A stretch of DNA of 17,510 bases from JBBQVO01 sp038211505 (GCA_038211505.1 JBBQVO010000056.1:1-17510); one strand, 5' to 3'. Counted from the stretch's first letter, positions 7,455 through 15,299 are shown. The notes: a model not told the origin generated them from the letters alone. Made by a program: numbers and translations.

Positions 7455-9029
7455 ATGATGAAGTGGCTACCGTTGTTACTCGCGGCTGTGGTGACGCTGA
7501 CGTGCGCATCGCCGCGCGCGTCGAAGCATGCCGTCGCGTCGGGAGATCCGGTGCTGATCGCAGCGGGCGATATCGCGTCGTGCGCGTCATCGGGCGATGA
7601 GGCGACGGCGCAGCTGCTCGATGCGCTGCCGGGCGATGTGGCGCTGCTGGGCGATGACGCCTACGAGTCGGGCACGGCGGCGGAATTCTCGAACTGCTAC
7701 GACCCGACGTGGGGGCGGCGGAAGGCCGATACGCATCCGGCGCCCGGCAATCACGACTACGTTACGGCGAACGGCGCCGGATACTACGGCTACTTCGGCG
7801 CGGCCGCCGGCGATCCGGCGCGCGGCTACTACAGCTACGATCTCGGGACGTGGCATATCGTCGCGCTCAACAGCAACTGCGCCGAGATCGGCGGCTGCGG
7901 CGCCGGATCGCCGCAGGAGCAGTGGCTGCGCGCTGATCTTGCGTCGGACGCCGCTGCGTGCACGCTGGCGTACTGGCATCACCCGCGCTTCAGCTCCGGC
8001 GAGCACGGTAGTCAGGCGTACATGCAGCCGATCTGGCAGGCACTCTACGACTTCGGCGCTGATGTCGTGCTCAACGGGCACGATCACGATTACGAACGCT
8101 TTGCGCCGCAGGATCCGGCGGGGGTCGCTGACGCGGCGTATGGCATCCGCGAGATCGTCGCCGGCACTGGCGGCAAAAGCCACTATCCGATCGCGACGAC
8201 GATCGCGAACAGCCAGGCGCACGAGGACGGCACATTCGGCGTGCTGGCGCTGACGCTGCACCCGACCGGCTACGACTGGCGCTTCGTGCCGGAGGCGACG
8301 AAGACGTTCGCTGACAGCGGGAGTGATACGTGTCACGGGGCGCCGCCTGACGCCGACGGCGATGGCGTCACCGACGCGAACGACAACTGCCCGTCGGTCG
8401 CGAACGCCGGGCAGCAGAACAACGACCGCAACTTCATCAACTTGCATCCGATGAAGATCATCGACGATCTAACGGCGCCGAACTCCGACACTCTCGGTGA
8501 CGCCTGCGACCCCGACGACGACAACGACGGTGTCCCCGACGCCACGGAGACGTCGATCGGACCAGGAGAACTCAATCACGCCGCGTGTCCGTCCGCATCG
8601 ACCGATACCGACCCACTGAAGCTCGATACGGACGGCGATCGCGTGACGGATGGCGCAGAGTGCGCGATGGGCACCGATCCGGCGAGCGCGGCATCGAAGC
8701 CAACACAGATGCAGTGCGCGGCGCATCTCGGTGTGACGATCGCGGCCGATTCGGACGGCGACGGCGTTCGCGACGGCATCGAGTTCTGTTACTACGGCAC
8801 GAATCCGAACTCGGTGAACACCGACGGCGACGGCTGTGGTGACGCGCGCGAGATCTCTTCGATCGACGGCAACATGACGGTGAACTCGACGGATCTGCAG
8901 CAGGTGGCGACGGCGTTCGGGCCATCGACATCGTCGCAGTACATCGTAGACTTCGACGCCGACAAGAACGGCACGATCAACTCGACGGATCTGCAGTTCG
9001 TCGCTGCCCGCTTCGGGGCATGCCCGTAA
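7455..9029 (+). CDS. Secreted calcineurin-like metallophosphoesterase with TSP3 and dockerin-like C-terminus
   Basis: The 524-residue product has a signal peptide (core about 4-16; a cysteine at 17 gives only a poor lipobox, so a lipoprotein is uncertain). A metallophosphoesterase domain follows, with G-D-I (D39), L-L-G-D-D (D67), G-N-H-D (98-101), W-H-H-P (174-177) and G-H-D-H (208-211): the complete set of two-metal ligands. It resembles purple-acid-phosphatase-like enzymes and probably acts on phosphoesters outside the cell; the substrate is not predictable. From about residue 300 comes the TSP3-like and dockerin-like module shared with the preceding gene, with EF-hand loops at about 469-480 and 501-512. 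The start is the first of two adjacent ATGs; the frame is open to 7359 but the signal peptide begins here. No good Shine-Dalgarno site is visible. The gene lies 154 bp after its neighbour on the same strand. Confidence 0.85.
   Translation: MMKWLPLLLAAVVTLTCASPRASKHAVASGDPVLIAAGDIASCASSGDEATAQLLDALPGDVALLGDDAYESGTAAEFSNCYDPTWGRRKADTHPAPGNHDYVTANGAGYYGYFGAAAGDPARGYYSYDLGTWHIVALNSNCAEIGGCGAGSPQEQWLRADLASDAAACTLAYWHHPRFSSGEHGSQAYMQPIWQALYDFGADVVLNGHDHDYERFAPQDPAGVADAAYGIREIVAGTGGKSHYPIATTIANSQAHEDGTFGVLALTLHPTGYDWRFVPEATKTFADSGSDTCHGAPPDADGDGVTDANDNCPSVANAGQQNNDRNFINLHPMKIIDDLTAPNSDTLGDACDPDDDNDGVPDATETSIGPGELNHAACPSASTDTDPLKLDTDGDRVTDGAECAMGTDPASAASKPTQMQCAAHLGVTIAADSDGDGVRDGIEFCYYGTNPNSVNTDGDGCGDAREISSIDGNMTVNSTDLQQVATAFGPSTSSQYIVDFDADKNGTINSTDLQFVAARFGACP
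8382..9029 (+). repeat. Duplicated C-terminal module, copy 2
   Basis: This is the partner of 6653-7300 and aligns without gaps. Substitutions cluster in the linker between acidic repeats and in the last few residues. The stretch from C-A-A-H-L-G through the first EF-hand loop differs at one residue. Confidence 0.9.
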
Positions 9030-9078
9030 GGTCGACGGCCATCGTCTCGCCAGTGCTCGCGTGAATGACGAACATCGT

Positions 9079-10842
9079 TCAGTAGTCGGCGGCAGTACCG
9101 GGGTGTGTGCCGGCCTGAAACTGCTCGACGCTGCGGCGATTCGCTTCGTTAAGCAGGTCGAGCGCGCGCAATGCATCTTCTTCGGAGAATTGCTTGTTTA
9201 TGCCGGCGAGCGCATCGGCGAGGCGTCGCTGTAGCTCTTCGGGCGTCAGCTGCGCGTCGTCGGCGGGCGACGGCGTGCCGCCAGCGGCTGAAGTCGCGCC
9301 AGCTTGCGGGGAACCGCGCTGACCGCTGGCGCTCGTAGACGCGCCGGAGGGTGTCCCTCGCGCGCCTGGCGTTGGCGTCCCTTCGTTTGGCGGGGATGTC
9401 GGGCTGGGCGTCGGTGATGGCGATGGCGTGAGGCGAGCCGTGATCACTTCGAGATTGTGTTTTGCGTCGGCGTCGTTAGGGTCGGCGAGCAGCGCGCGTT
9501 TGTACGCCTCGATCGCGTTCGCGAGCTGGACAGCGCCAGCGTAGTGGTTGCCGAGCGCGTACTGGGCGCGATCGACGATGTTGGCCGGCGCTGACGGGCC
9601 GCGGCGCGCCTCATCGATCGCGCGCGCGTAGTCGCCCTGCTGGTCGAGTGCGTTGCCGCCGTTGTAGAAGGTCTCGGCGCGAGATGAATCGACCGCCTGC
9701 GCCGTCCGGTATAGATCGAGCGCCGGCGCATAGTTCGCCTGCGCATACTGATCGTTGCCGTGGCGATTGATCTCGGCGACCGACGCCGAGCAGACGCCGC
9801 CGACGAGCAGACCGGCGGTCGCGAGCGGCCACAACCGGCCGGCGGATCGAAGCGCCGAACGGGGCTGGCGCAGCAGCGGCGGCAGGACGATCTCGGCGGC
9901 GATCAGCAAAAGGCCGAGGATCGCGAACCACTGAAAGCGTTCGATCGGCTGCGGCGCGGCCTTCGTATCGAACCGCGTGCGCTGCAGGCGATCGAGCTCG
10001 GCCGCGAGACCAGCGAGCGATCCCGGATCGCTCAGCGCGACGTAGCGGCCGCCACCGGCGGCGGCGATCTGCTTGAGCATCGCCTCGTCGAGACGTGTGA
10101 CGACGGGCGCTCCGTCGCCGCCGATGCGCGGCGTCGAGGCGTGCGTGACAGGATCGACGTCGCGGACGGGTGCGCCGGCGGCGGTGCCAGCGCCGGCTGT
10201 GTAGATCAGCGTGCCGGCGGCGTGGGCGGCAGCGACTGGCGGCGTGACGTCGTCGGCGCGATCCTCGCCGTCGGAGACGACGAGGATGACGTTCGTCTTC
10301 GCGTCGCCGGCGGCGAGCAGCTGCTGGCCAGTGCGGATCGCGTGCCCCAGATCGGAGCCCGGCGCCACGAGGCCGCGCTCGCTGCCGACGCCGTCGACGA
10401 GCAAGCGCAGCGCGCGGAGATCCGGCGTCAGCGGCGATCGGACGAAGGAGTCGCCGGCGAAGATGACGAGGCCGACGCGATCGCCCTGCATGCGGTCGAT
10501 CAGCGCGCCGAGTTCCGATTGCGCGCGGGCGAGGCGGGACGGCGTGACGTCATCGGCGAGCATGCTGTTCGATACGTCGAGCACGATCGCGACGTCGATA
10601 CCTTTATCGTCGGACGGTTGCGCGTGCGATCCCCATTGTGGCCGCGCCGCCGCGAAGACGATGATCGCCATCGCCAGCAACAGCGCCGCCGGGCCGGCGA
10701 AGGATGCCGCACCGCGCTCCTGGCGCAGCCCGCCGAACCGCGTACGGGCGTGCGCGCGCCACAAGAGCCACCATAGCGTCACGGCGTAGGCGGCGAGCGG
10801 CAGCGCGAAGAACCAGAGATAGCCCGGCGAGCCGAAGGTCAT
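9079..10842 (-). CDS. BatB-BatC fusion: VWA domain and TPR membrane protein
   Basis: The 587-residue product combines two Bacteroides aerotolerance (Bat) proteins normally encoded separately. Two N-terminal spans (about 8-28 and 51-68) are followed by the A-R-P-Q-W motif and a von Willebrand A domain (about 83-285) with a MIDAS D-V-S-N-S at 89-93 and S-D-G-E-D at 189-193. Two further spans (about 303-321 and 335-352) lead to TPR-like repeats (about 357-465), a Pro/Ser/Thr linker (about 470-527) and a charged helical end. With this span order the VWA and TPR parts would be on the same side of the membrane. It overlaps batA by 4 bp, and GGAGG lies 5 nt before the start, so it is translated as the second gene of the operon. 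Bat proteins are linked to stress tolerance and envelope integrity, but their molecular role is unclear. Confidence 0.85.
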   Translation of the reverse strand: MTFGSPGYLWFFALPLAAYAVTLWWLLWRAHARTRFGGLRQERGAASFAGPAALLLAMAIIVFAAARPQWGSHAQPSDDKGIDVAIVLDVSNSMLADDVTPSRLARAQSELGALIDRMQGDRVGLVIFAGDSFVRSPLTPDLRALRLLVDGVGSERGLVAPGSDLGHAIRTGQQLLAAGDAKTNVILVVSDGEDRADDVTPPVAAAHAAGTLIYTAGAGTAAGAPVRDVDPVTHASTPRIGGDGAPVVTRLDEAMLKQIAAAGGGRYVALSDPGSLAGLAAELDRLQRTRFDTKAAPQPIERFQWFAILGLLLIAAEIVLPPLLRQPRSALRSAGRLWPLATAGLLVGGVCSASVAEINRHGNDQYAQANYAPALDLYRTAQAVDSSRAETFYNGGNALDQQGDYARAIDEARRGPSAPANIVDRAQYALGNHYAGAVQLANAIEAYKRALLADPNDADAKHNLEVITARLTPSPSPTPSPTSPPNEGTPTPGARGTPSGASTSASGQRGSPQAGATSAAGGTPSPADDAQLTPEELQRRLADALAGINKQFSEEDALRALDLLNEANRRSVEQFQAGTHPGTAADY

Positions 10843-11786
10843 GCCGCCCTCCGGAACACCGTCGACCGCAAGCCGACTTCGAGCGCAAGCGCGGCGGCCG
10901 CGGCGGCGAGCAGGTACGGCGCGATGTCGTCGTAGTGACGCAGGATGCGATCTTCGAACTTCGACTTCTCGAGCGCGTCGATGCTGGCGTAGATCTGCTG
11001 AAGCGCGCCCGGATCCTCGGCGCGGTTGTATGTGCCGCCCGTGATGCTGGCGATCTGTTTGAGCGACGCTTCGTCGATCTCGAGCGTCGAGCGCCCGGGG
11101 TTGCGCGACGGGCTGACGACGCCGACGGTGTACACCTTGACGCCGAGTCGCTCGGCGATGCGCGCCGCTTCGAGCGGCTCGATGTCGTGCTGGTTGTTCT
11201 CGCCGTCGGTGAGGAGGATGACAATGCGGCTGGCGGCGGTCGAGCCGCGGAGGAGGTTCGCGGACTCGCCGAGGGCGACGCCGATGGCGGTACCGTCGGT
11301 CAGTCGGAGGGCGCCCGCCGCCTTCAAATCGCCGCCGACGGCGGCGTAGTCAGTGGTCAGCGGACTAAGTGTGATGCTGGCGCCGCGAAACACGACGAGG
11401 CCAACGCGATCATTGGTCCTGGCAGCGACGAATTGCGAGAGAACTTCCTCTGCTGCCTGCAGCCGCGTCCTGGCGCGCGAAAACGGCTGCGACATGCTGG
11501 ACGACGTGTCGAGCGCGAGCACGATGTCGATGCCTTCGCCGCGCGTGTCGGTCGTCGCCTCGCCGCGCTGCGGCCGCGCCAGCGCAACGACCACCAGCGC
11601 CACCGTCGCCAGCCGGAGCGCCGCCAGCGCAGGCTCGGCGCGCACGCGCCACGTCTTCGATGCCGCGAGCGGCGCCGTCGTGCCGACGTGCACCGCCGGC
11701 CGGCTACCGCGCTGGCGCCACAGGAAGAGAGCCAGCGCTGGCACGGTGACGAGCGCGATGAGTACCCACGGATCCGCGAATCGCAT
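10839..11786 (-). CDS. BatA-like VWA domain membrane protein
   Basis: The 315-residue product has the usual BatA plan: span 1 at about 7-23, span 2 at about 55-70 followed by A-R-P-Q, a VWA domain (about 86-280) with a complete MIDAS (D-T-S-S-S at 93-97, T-D-G-E-N near 194-198), and a C-terminal span near 290-308. It is the first gene of a two-gene unit and overlaps the BatB-BatC gene by ATGA. The ATG at 11786 is preceded on its strand by TACACT ending 8 nt away and by no Shine-Dalgarno site. Usual Bat partners, a MoxR ATPase and a DUF58 protein, are absent on this side of the operon, where an unrelated two-component system is divergent. Metal-dependent protein binding at the membrane is inferred from the fold. 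Confidence 0.85.
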   Translation of the reverse strand: MRFADPWVLIALVTVPALALFLWRQRGSRPAVHVGTTAPLAASKTWRVRAEPALAALRLATVALVVVALARPQRGEATTDTRGEGIDIVLALDTSSSMSQPFSRARTRLQAAEEVLSQFVAARTNDRVGLVVFRGASITLSPLTTDYAAVGGDLKAAGALRLTDGTAIGVALGESANLLRGSTAASRIVILLTDGENNQHDIEPLEAARIAERLGVKVYTVGVVSPSRNPGRSTLEIDEASLKQIASITGGTYNRAEDPGALQQIYASIDALEKSKFEDRILRHYDDIAPYLLAAAAAALALEVGLRSTVFRRAA

Positions 11787-11794
11787 AGGTGATG

Positions 11795-11800
11795 AGTGTA
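11795..11800 (-). promoter_or_regulatory. -10 box of a probable leaderless promoter (batA)
   Basis: On the minus strand TACACT is followed by 8 nt and then the batA ATG at 11786. There is no ribosome binding site in between. Confidence 0.4.
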
Positions 11801-11817
11801 GCGCGGGGGCGCCACGT

Positions 11818-11883
11818 CAGAGAGCAGACAACAGACAACAGGGATTGGGCCGTTGGTATCTGTCGTGCGTTGTCTGCTCTCTG
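11818..11883. promoter_or_regulatory. Long imperfect inverted repeat between divergent operons
   Basis: Arms 11818-11841 and 11860-11883 pair at 21 of 24 positions, the outer 15 (CAGAGAGCAGACAAC) perfectly, around an 18-nt loop. The left arm contains AGACAAC twice in tandem. It occupies the 124-bp gap between batA and the histidine kinase, and its right arm covers the -35 region of the kinase promoter. It could be a regulator site or a mobile small repeat. Confidence 0.5.
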
Positions 11884-11898
11884 CTGTGCGGACGCCGT

Positions 11899-11904
11899 TA
11901 CAAT
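11899..11904 (+). promoter_or_regulatory. -10 box of a probable leaderless promoter (histidine kinase)
   Basis: TACAAT, close to the TATAAT consensus, ends 6 nt before the GTG at 11911. This places the transcription start at the start codon. No Shine-Dalgarno site is present. Confidence 0.5.
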
Positions 11905-11910
11905 TGTGAT

Positions 11911-13038
11911 GTGACGACGGAGACGGACGCACTTGGGGCGATGAGCGATGCCGTGCTGGCGATCTCGTCGGAATTGACGTGGGCGCGGGCGGCGCAACGG
12001 ATGGTTGATGCGGCGCGCACGCTGGCGGCGGCGCGATACGCCGCGCTCGGCATTCCCGACGGGGCCGGCGGGTTCGAGGAGTTCACGACGTCGGGCATGT
12101 CCGACGAGCAGGTCGCGGCGATCGGCCCGTTGCCGAGGACGCATGGCCTGCTCGGCGCCATGCTCGAAAATGCGGCGCCGTTTCACACGCCCGACATCCA
12201 GCAGGATCCACGCTACCTCGGCTGGCCGCCGCGCCATCCGGACATGCACTCGTTCATGGGCGTGCCGATCGTCTCCAAAGGCGAGATCATCGGCGCGTTT
12301 TATCTCACCGACAAGATCGATGCCGCCGACTTCACGCGGCAAGACCAGCGACTGATCGAGATGCTGGCGTCGCATGCGGCGATCGCGATCGAGCACGCGC
12401 GGCTCTACGATCGCAGCCGCGAACTGAGTGTGCTCGAGGAGCGCAACCGGCTGGCGCGCGAGCTGCACGATTCTGTGACGCAGACGCTGTTCAGCGTCGT
12501 GCTCACGGCGGAGTCGGCGGCGACGCTCGTCGATCGCGACGGCGAGCGCGCGAAAGCGGAGCTCAACAAGCTGAAGGAGTTGTCGCGCGAGGCGTGGGAG
12601 GAGATGCGCGCCCTGGTCTTCGAGCTGCGCTCGCCCGATCTCGAAACCGACGGCCTCGTCGAAACGCTGCGCAAGCACATCGACATCATCCGGCGCGTAC
12701 GCGCGGTGCAGATCGATGTGACGGTGACGGGCGAGCGACGGCTCGCGGCGAACATTGAGCGCGAGATGTTTCGCATCGCGCAGGAGGCGCTGAACAACGC
12801 CCTCAATCACGCCGACGCGTCGCGGATCGATGTCGCCGTCGAGATCGCGGGCGACACGTTGCGGGTCGTCGTCCGCGACGACGGGCGGGGGTTCGACGCG
12901 AAATCTGCGCAGGCGCGATCGAAGCGGCTCGGTCTGACATCGATGCGGGAACGCGCGGCGGCCCTCGGCGGCACGGTCGGCATCGAGTCGCACGCGGGGG
13001 CGGGGACGATCGTGACAGCGGAGGCGCCGCTTGGTTGA
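11911..13038 (+). CDS. GAF-domain sensor histidine kinase, NarL/DevS type
   Basis: The 375-residue soluble kinase has a single GAF domain (about 20-165) and a HisKA_3-HATPase transmitter. The phospho-acceptor is H186 in A-R-E-L-H-D; the N box is at E-A-L-N-N-A-L-N-H (292-300) and the G1 box at D-D-G-R-G-F-D (323-329). There is no membrane span, so it senses a cytoplasmic or diffusible signal. The GAF sequence (I-G-P-L-P-x-x-x-G-L-L-G, P-P-R-H-P-D-M, F-M-G-V-P-I, F-Y-L-T-D-K) resembles the GAF-A domains of DevS/DosS, where a histidine in the HPxM motif binds haem; H109 is at that place. I chose GTG 11911 because of the TACAAT box 6 nt upstream; the frame is open far upstream, antisense to batA. 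It overlaps the response regulator. Confidence 0.9.
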   Translation: MTTETDALGAMSDAVLAISSELTWARAAQRMVDAARTLAAARYAALGIPDGAGGFEEFTTSGMSDEQVAAIGPLPRTHGLLGAMLENAAPFHTPDIQQDPRYLGWPPRHPDMHSFMGVPIVSKGEIIGAFYLTDKIDAADFTRQDQRLIEMLASHAAIAIEHARLYDRSRELSVLEERNRLARELHDSVTQTLFSVVLTAESAATLVDRDGERAKAELNKLKELSREAWEEMRALVFELRSPDLETDGLVETLRKHIDIIRRVRAVQIDVTVTGERRLAANIEREMFRIAQEALNNALNHADASRIDVAVEIAGDTLRVVVRDDGRGFDAKSAQARSKRLGLTSMRERAAALGGTVGIESHAGAGTIVTAEAPLG

Positions 13039-13675
13039 CGTGATCCGCGTGCTGATCTGCGATGATCATGCCGTCGTGCGGCAGGGGCTGACGACGTTTC
13101 TCGAACTGCAGGACGGCATCGAGATCGCCGGGCAGGCGGTGGATGGTCAAGAAGCCGTGGCAAAGGCCGCGGCGCTGCGGCCGGACGTGATCCTGATGGA
13201 TCTCGTGATGCCGAAGGTCGATGGCATCGAGGCGATCCGCCGCATCCGCGCGGCCGACGACGCGGCGAAGATCATCGTGCTGACGAGCTTCGCCGAGGAC
13301 AGCCAGATCTTTCCGGCGATTCGCGCCGGCGCCGTCGGCTACCTGATGAAGGATGTCTCGCCGCAGGATCTCGCGAAGGCGATCCGCATGGCCCGCGACG
13401 GCGAGTCGCTGCTGCATCCGGACGTCACGCGCCGGCTGATGGACGAGGTGGCGCATCCAACGAACGTCGCGCAGGAAGGTCTCGGTCGCCTGACGGCGCG
13501 CGAGGTGGAGGTGCTCGACCTGATCGCGCGCGGCCGCTCGAACAAAGAGATCGCCCGCGATCTGGTGCTGTCTGAGAAGACGGTGAAGACGCACGTCAGC
13601 AACGTGCTGCAGAAGCTCAATCTCGACGATCGGACGCAGGCGGCGCTGTTCGCCGTGCGCCACGGGCTGGGGTAG
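13031..13675 (+). CDS. NarL/LuxR-family response regulator
   Basis: The 214-residue partner of the kinase has a receiver domain (about 4-120) with acidic pocket D11-D12, phospho-acceptor D57 in L-M-D-L-V-M-P, T85 and K107, then a LuxR-type helix-turn-helix (about 153-210) with L-T-A-R-E-V-E-V-L and N-K-E-I-A-R. It should bind DNA as a dimer after phosphorylation by the kinase. The start is uncertain: TTG 13031 has GGAGG exactly 6 nt upstream and gives an 8-bp overlap with the kinase; GTG 13040 gives an N-terminus (I-R-V-L-I-C-D-D-H) that fits the family better but has poor spacing. I prefer TTG because of the ribosome site. Its targets are unknown; the divergent batA and the downstream GT2 gene are candidates by position only. 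Confidence 0.9.
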   Translation: MVDVIRVLICDDHAVVRQGLTTFLELQDGIEIAGQAVDGQEAVAKAAALRPDVILMDLVMPKVDGIEAIRRIRAADDAAKIIVLTSFAEDSQIFPAIRAGAVGYLMKDVSPQDLAKAIRMARDGESLLHPDVTRRLMDEVAHPTNVAQEGLGRLTAREVEVLDLIARGRSNKEIARDLVLSEKTVKTHVSNVLQKLNLDDRTQAALFAVRHGLG

Positions 13676-13722
13676 AGGTCAATCGTTCACGTACGCGCCT
13701 GTAGCGAACGGGCGGCAGCCGC

Positions 13723-13728
13723 TAACCT
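13723..13728 (+). promoter_or_regulatory. -10 box of a possible leaderless promoter (GT2 gene)
   Basis: TAACCT ends 7 nt before the ATG at 13736, and no Shine-Dalgarno site is visible. This suggests that GT2-npdG is transcribed separately from the two-component genes 60 bp upstream. Confidence 0.35.
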
Positions 13729-13735
13729 GCGACAG

Positions 13736-14476
13736 ATGAAATCCGTTGATCTCGTGATCCCCTGCTACAACGAAGAGCGAACGCTGGCCGAGAGCGTCGA
13801 GAAGCTGATGGCGTGGTGCGACGCGCATCTCGCCTACAAGTGGCGCGTCGTCGTCGCAGACAATGCCTCGACCGACGGCACGCTCGCGGTCGCCGAACGG
13901 CTGGCCGCGCAGCATCCGGATGAGTGCGCGTACGTGCATCTCGACCGCAAGGGGCGCGGGCGGGCGCTGAAGCGGGCGTGGCTCGAATCGCCGGCCGACG
14001 CGATGTGCTACATGGATGTCGATCTCTCGACCGACGTCAACATGATTACGCCGCTGCTCGCGGGTGTGCTCGATGAAGGCTTCGATGTCAGCTATGGATC
14101 GCGCGTGTCGAAGGGCTCGGACATCGAGCGGTCGTTGAAGCGCGAGATCAATTCGCGCGGCTACATCACGTTCATCAAGCTGCTGTTCTGGACGAAGGCC
14201 GCCGACTACCAATGCGGCTTCAAGGCGATGACGCGCGACGCGGCGCAACTGCTGCTGCCGCACGTCGAAGACGGCGAATGGTTCTTCGACACGGAGATGC
14301 TGATCATGGCGGAGAAGGGCGGCTGGCGCCTGAAGGAGGTGCCGGTGCGCTGGGTCGAGGATCCGGACTCGCGCGTGAAGTTCCCTCAGGACATCATCAA
14401 GATGGCAAGCCAGCTGATCAAGCTGCGCTTCCGCAAGCTGCCGCGCAAGACGACTACCGTCGGGGAGTCCGTATGA
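13736..14476 (+). CDS. Family 2 glycosyltransferase, dolichyl-phosphate-sugar synthase-like
   Basis: The 246-residue enzyme has GT-A signatures: I-P-C-Y-N-E-E (8-14), A-D-N-A-S-T-D-G-T (41-49), the D-x-D motif in M-D-V-D-L-S-T (93-99), Q-C-G-F-K-A-M in the acceptor region, and P-V-R-W-V-E-D-P-D-S-R-V near the end, which is characteristic of the DPM1/ALG5-like subgroup. Such enzymes load a sugar from a nucleotide donor onto polyprenyl phosphate for use by GT-C enzymes at the outer face of the membrane. It has no transmembrane anchor. It overlaps npdG by 4 bp (ATGA), so the two are probably co-translated although the functions are unrelated. The GT-C-like protein at 3188-4723 would be a fitting user of its product, but the genes are 9 kb apart and this is speculation. 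Confidence 0.85.
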   Translation: MKSVDLVIPCYNEERTLAESVEKLMAWCDAHLAYKWRVVVADNASTDGTLAVAERLAAQHPDECAYVHLDRKGRGRALKRAWLESPADAMCYMDVDLSTDVNMITPLLAGVLDEGFDVSYGSRVSKGSDIERSLKREINSRGYITFIKLLFWTKAADYQCGFKAMTRDAAQLLLPHVEDGEWFFDTEMLIMAEKGGWRLKEVPVRWVEDPDSRVKFPQDIIKMASQLIKLRFRKLPRKTTTVGESV

Positions 14477-15123
14477 AGATCGGGTTTATTGGTGGGACCG
14501 GCGAAGAGGGGATGGGGCTGGCGTTTCGGTTCGCGAAGGCGGGCCACGAGTGCGTGATTGGATCGCGCGCGATCGACAAGGCGGAAGCGTCGGTCGCCGA
14601 GCTGCGCGAGAAGGATGCGGCGATCAGCATCTCAGGCGCGACGAACGACGTCGCGGCGTCGGCGGAGATCGTGATCGTGACGACGCCGTACGCGGCACAG
14701 GCGCCGACGCTCCCGCCGCTGGCCGAGGCGCTCGCCGGCAAGATCGTCGTCAGCGCCGTCGTGCCGATGGCGTTCGCCGAAGGCCGCGCGTCGTTGCTCG
14801 CCGTGCCGGAGGGGTCAGCGGCCCAGCAACAGCAGGCGTTGCTGCCGCGATCGCGGGTCGTTGCGGCGTTCCAGAATCTCAGCGCGAAAAAGCTGCTGCG
14901 CGGCGCGCCGATCGAGGCCGACGTCGTCGTCTGCGCCGACGATGTGGCGGCCAAGCAGCGAATCATGCAGCTGGCGAGGGACATCGAAGGCGTGCGCGGC
15001 GTCGACGGCGGCGCGCTCGCGAACGCGCAGATGGTCGAGGGCATCACGGTGCTGCTCGTCAGCGTCAACCGCAACTACAAGACGCAGGCCGGCATCCGCA
15101 TCGCCGGCATCACGATCGAGTGA
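14473..15123 (+). CDS. npdG: NADPH-dependent F420 reductase
   Basis: The 216-residue product transfers hydride between NADP(H) and coenzyme F420. It has the N-terminal Rossmann motif G-G-T-G-E-E-G-M-G (7-15), characteristic of this family, followed by I-G-S-R (29-32), whose serine and arginine bind the NADP phosphate. Family features downstream include V-V-P-M-A-F, A-F-Q-N-L-S-A (F420-side residues) and the final N-R-N-Y-K-T-Q-A-G-I-R-I-A-G. The length is normal. ATG at 14473 is supported by GGAG 5 nt upstream and overlaps the GT2 stop. CofE lies 207 bp downstream on the same strand beyond a repeat tract, so the cell very likely makes F420. Other F420 biosynthesis genes are not in the window. 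Confidence 0.92.
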   Translation: MKIGFIGGTGEEGMGLAFRFAKAGHECVIGSRAIDKAEASVAELREKDAAISISGATNDVAASAEIVIVTTPYAAQAPTLPPLAEALAGKIVVSAVVPMAFAEGRASLLAVPEGSAAQQQQALLPRSRVVAAFQNLSAKKLLRGAPIEADVVVCADDVAAKQRIMQLARDIEGVRGVDGGALANAQMVEGITVLLVSVNRNYKTQAGIRIAGITIE

Positions 15124-15146
15124 CGAACGAACGAGCGAACGAGAAA

Positions 15147-15203
15147 CCACGGATTACGCGGATTTCGCGGATGGGCCGAATGGAACCACAGATTTCCGGG
15201 ATT
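15147..15203. repeat. Nonamer-periodic tract between npdG and cofE
   Basis: Units of 9 bp, CCACGGATT, ACGCGGATT, TCGCGGATG, then after a 12-bp gap CCACAGATT and TCCGGGATT, follow a four-base CGAA/CGAG run (15124-15143) just after the npdG stop. The 15124-15330 gap has no gene that I can support. Confidence 0.6.
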
Positions 15204-15299
15204 GATGCGTTGAGATCGAGGTTGGACTACGCGCCGCACTCCATCGAGATTGACATGTACCTTACTTCCGTCTGCGATATGACTGCAGGTGCCACCCCC

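Noticed and set aside
6600..9029. Homologous tails as a sign of one split or frameshifted gene
   Set aside because: Each copy has its own complete gene with its own signal peptide and distinct N-terminal domain.
9760..11792. Long plus-strand open frames opposite the bat genes
   Set aside because: They are arginine-, alanine- and aspartate-rich shadow frames typical of GC-rich DNA; the minus-strand genes have complete VWA motifs and an ATGA overlap.
11353..11910. Long N-terminal extension of the histidine kinase
   Set aside because: It is antisense to batA, has low-complexity composition and no domain; the GTG at 11911 has a promoter box at the right distance.
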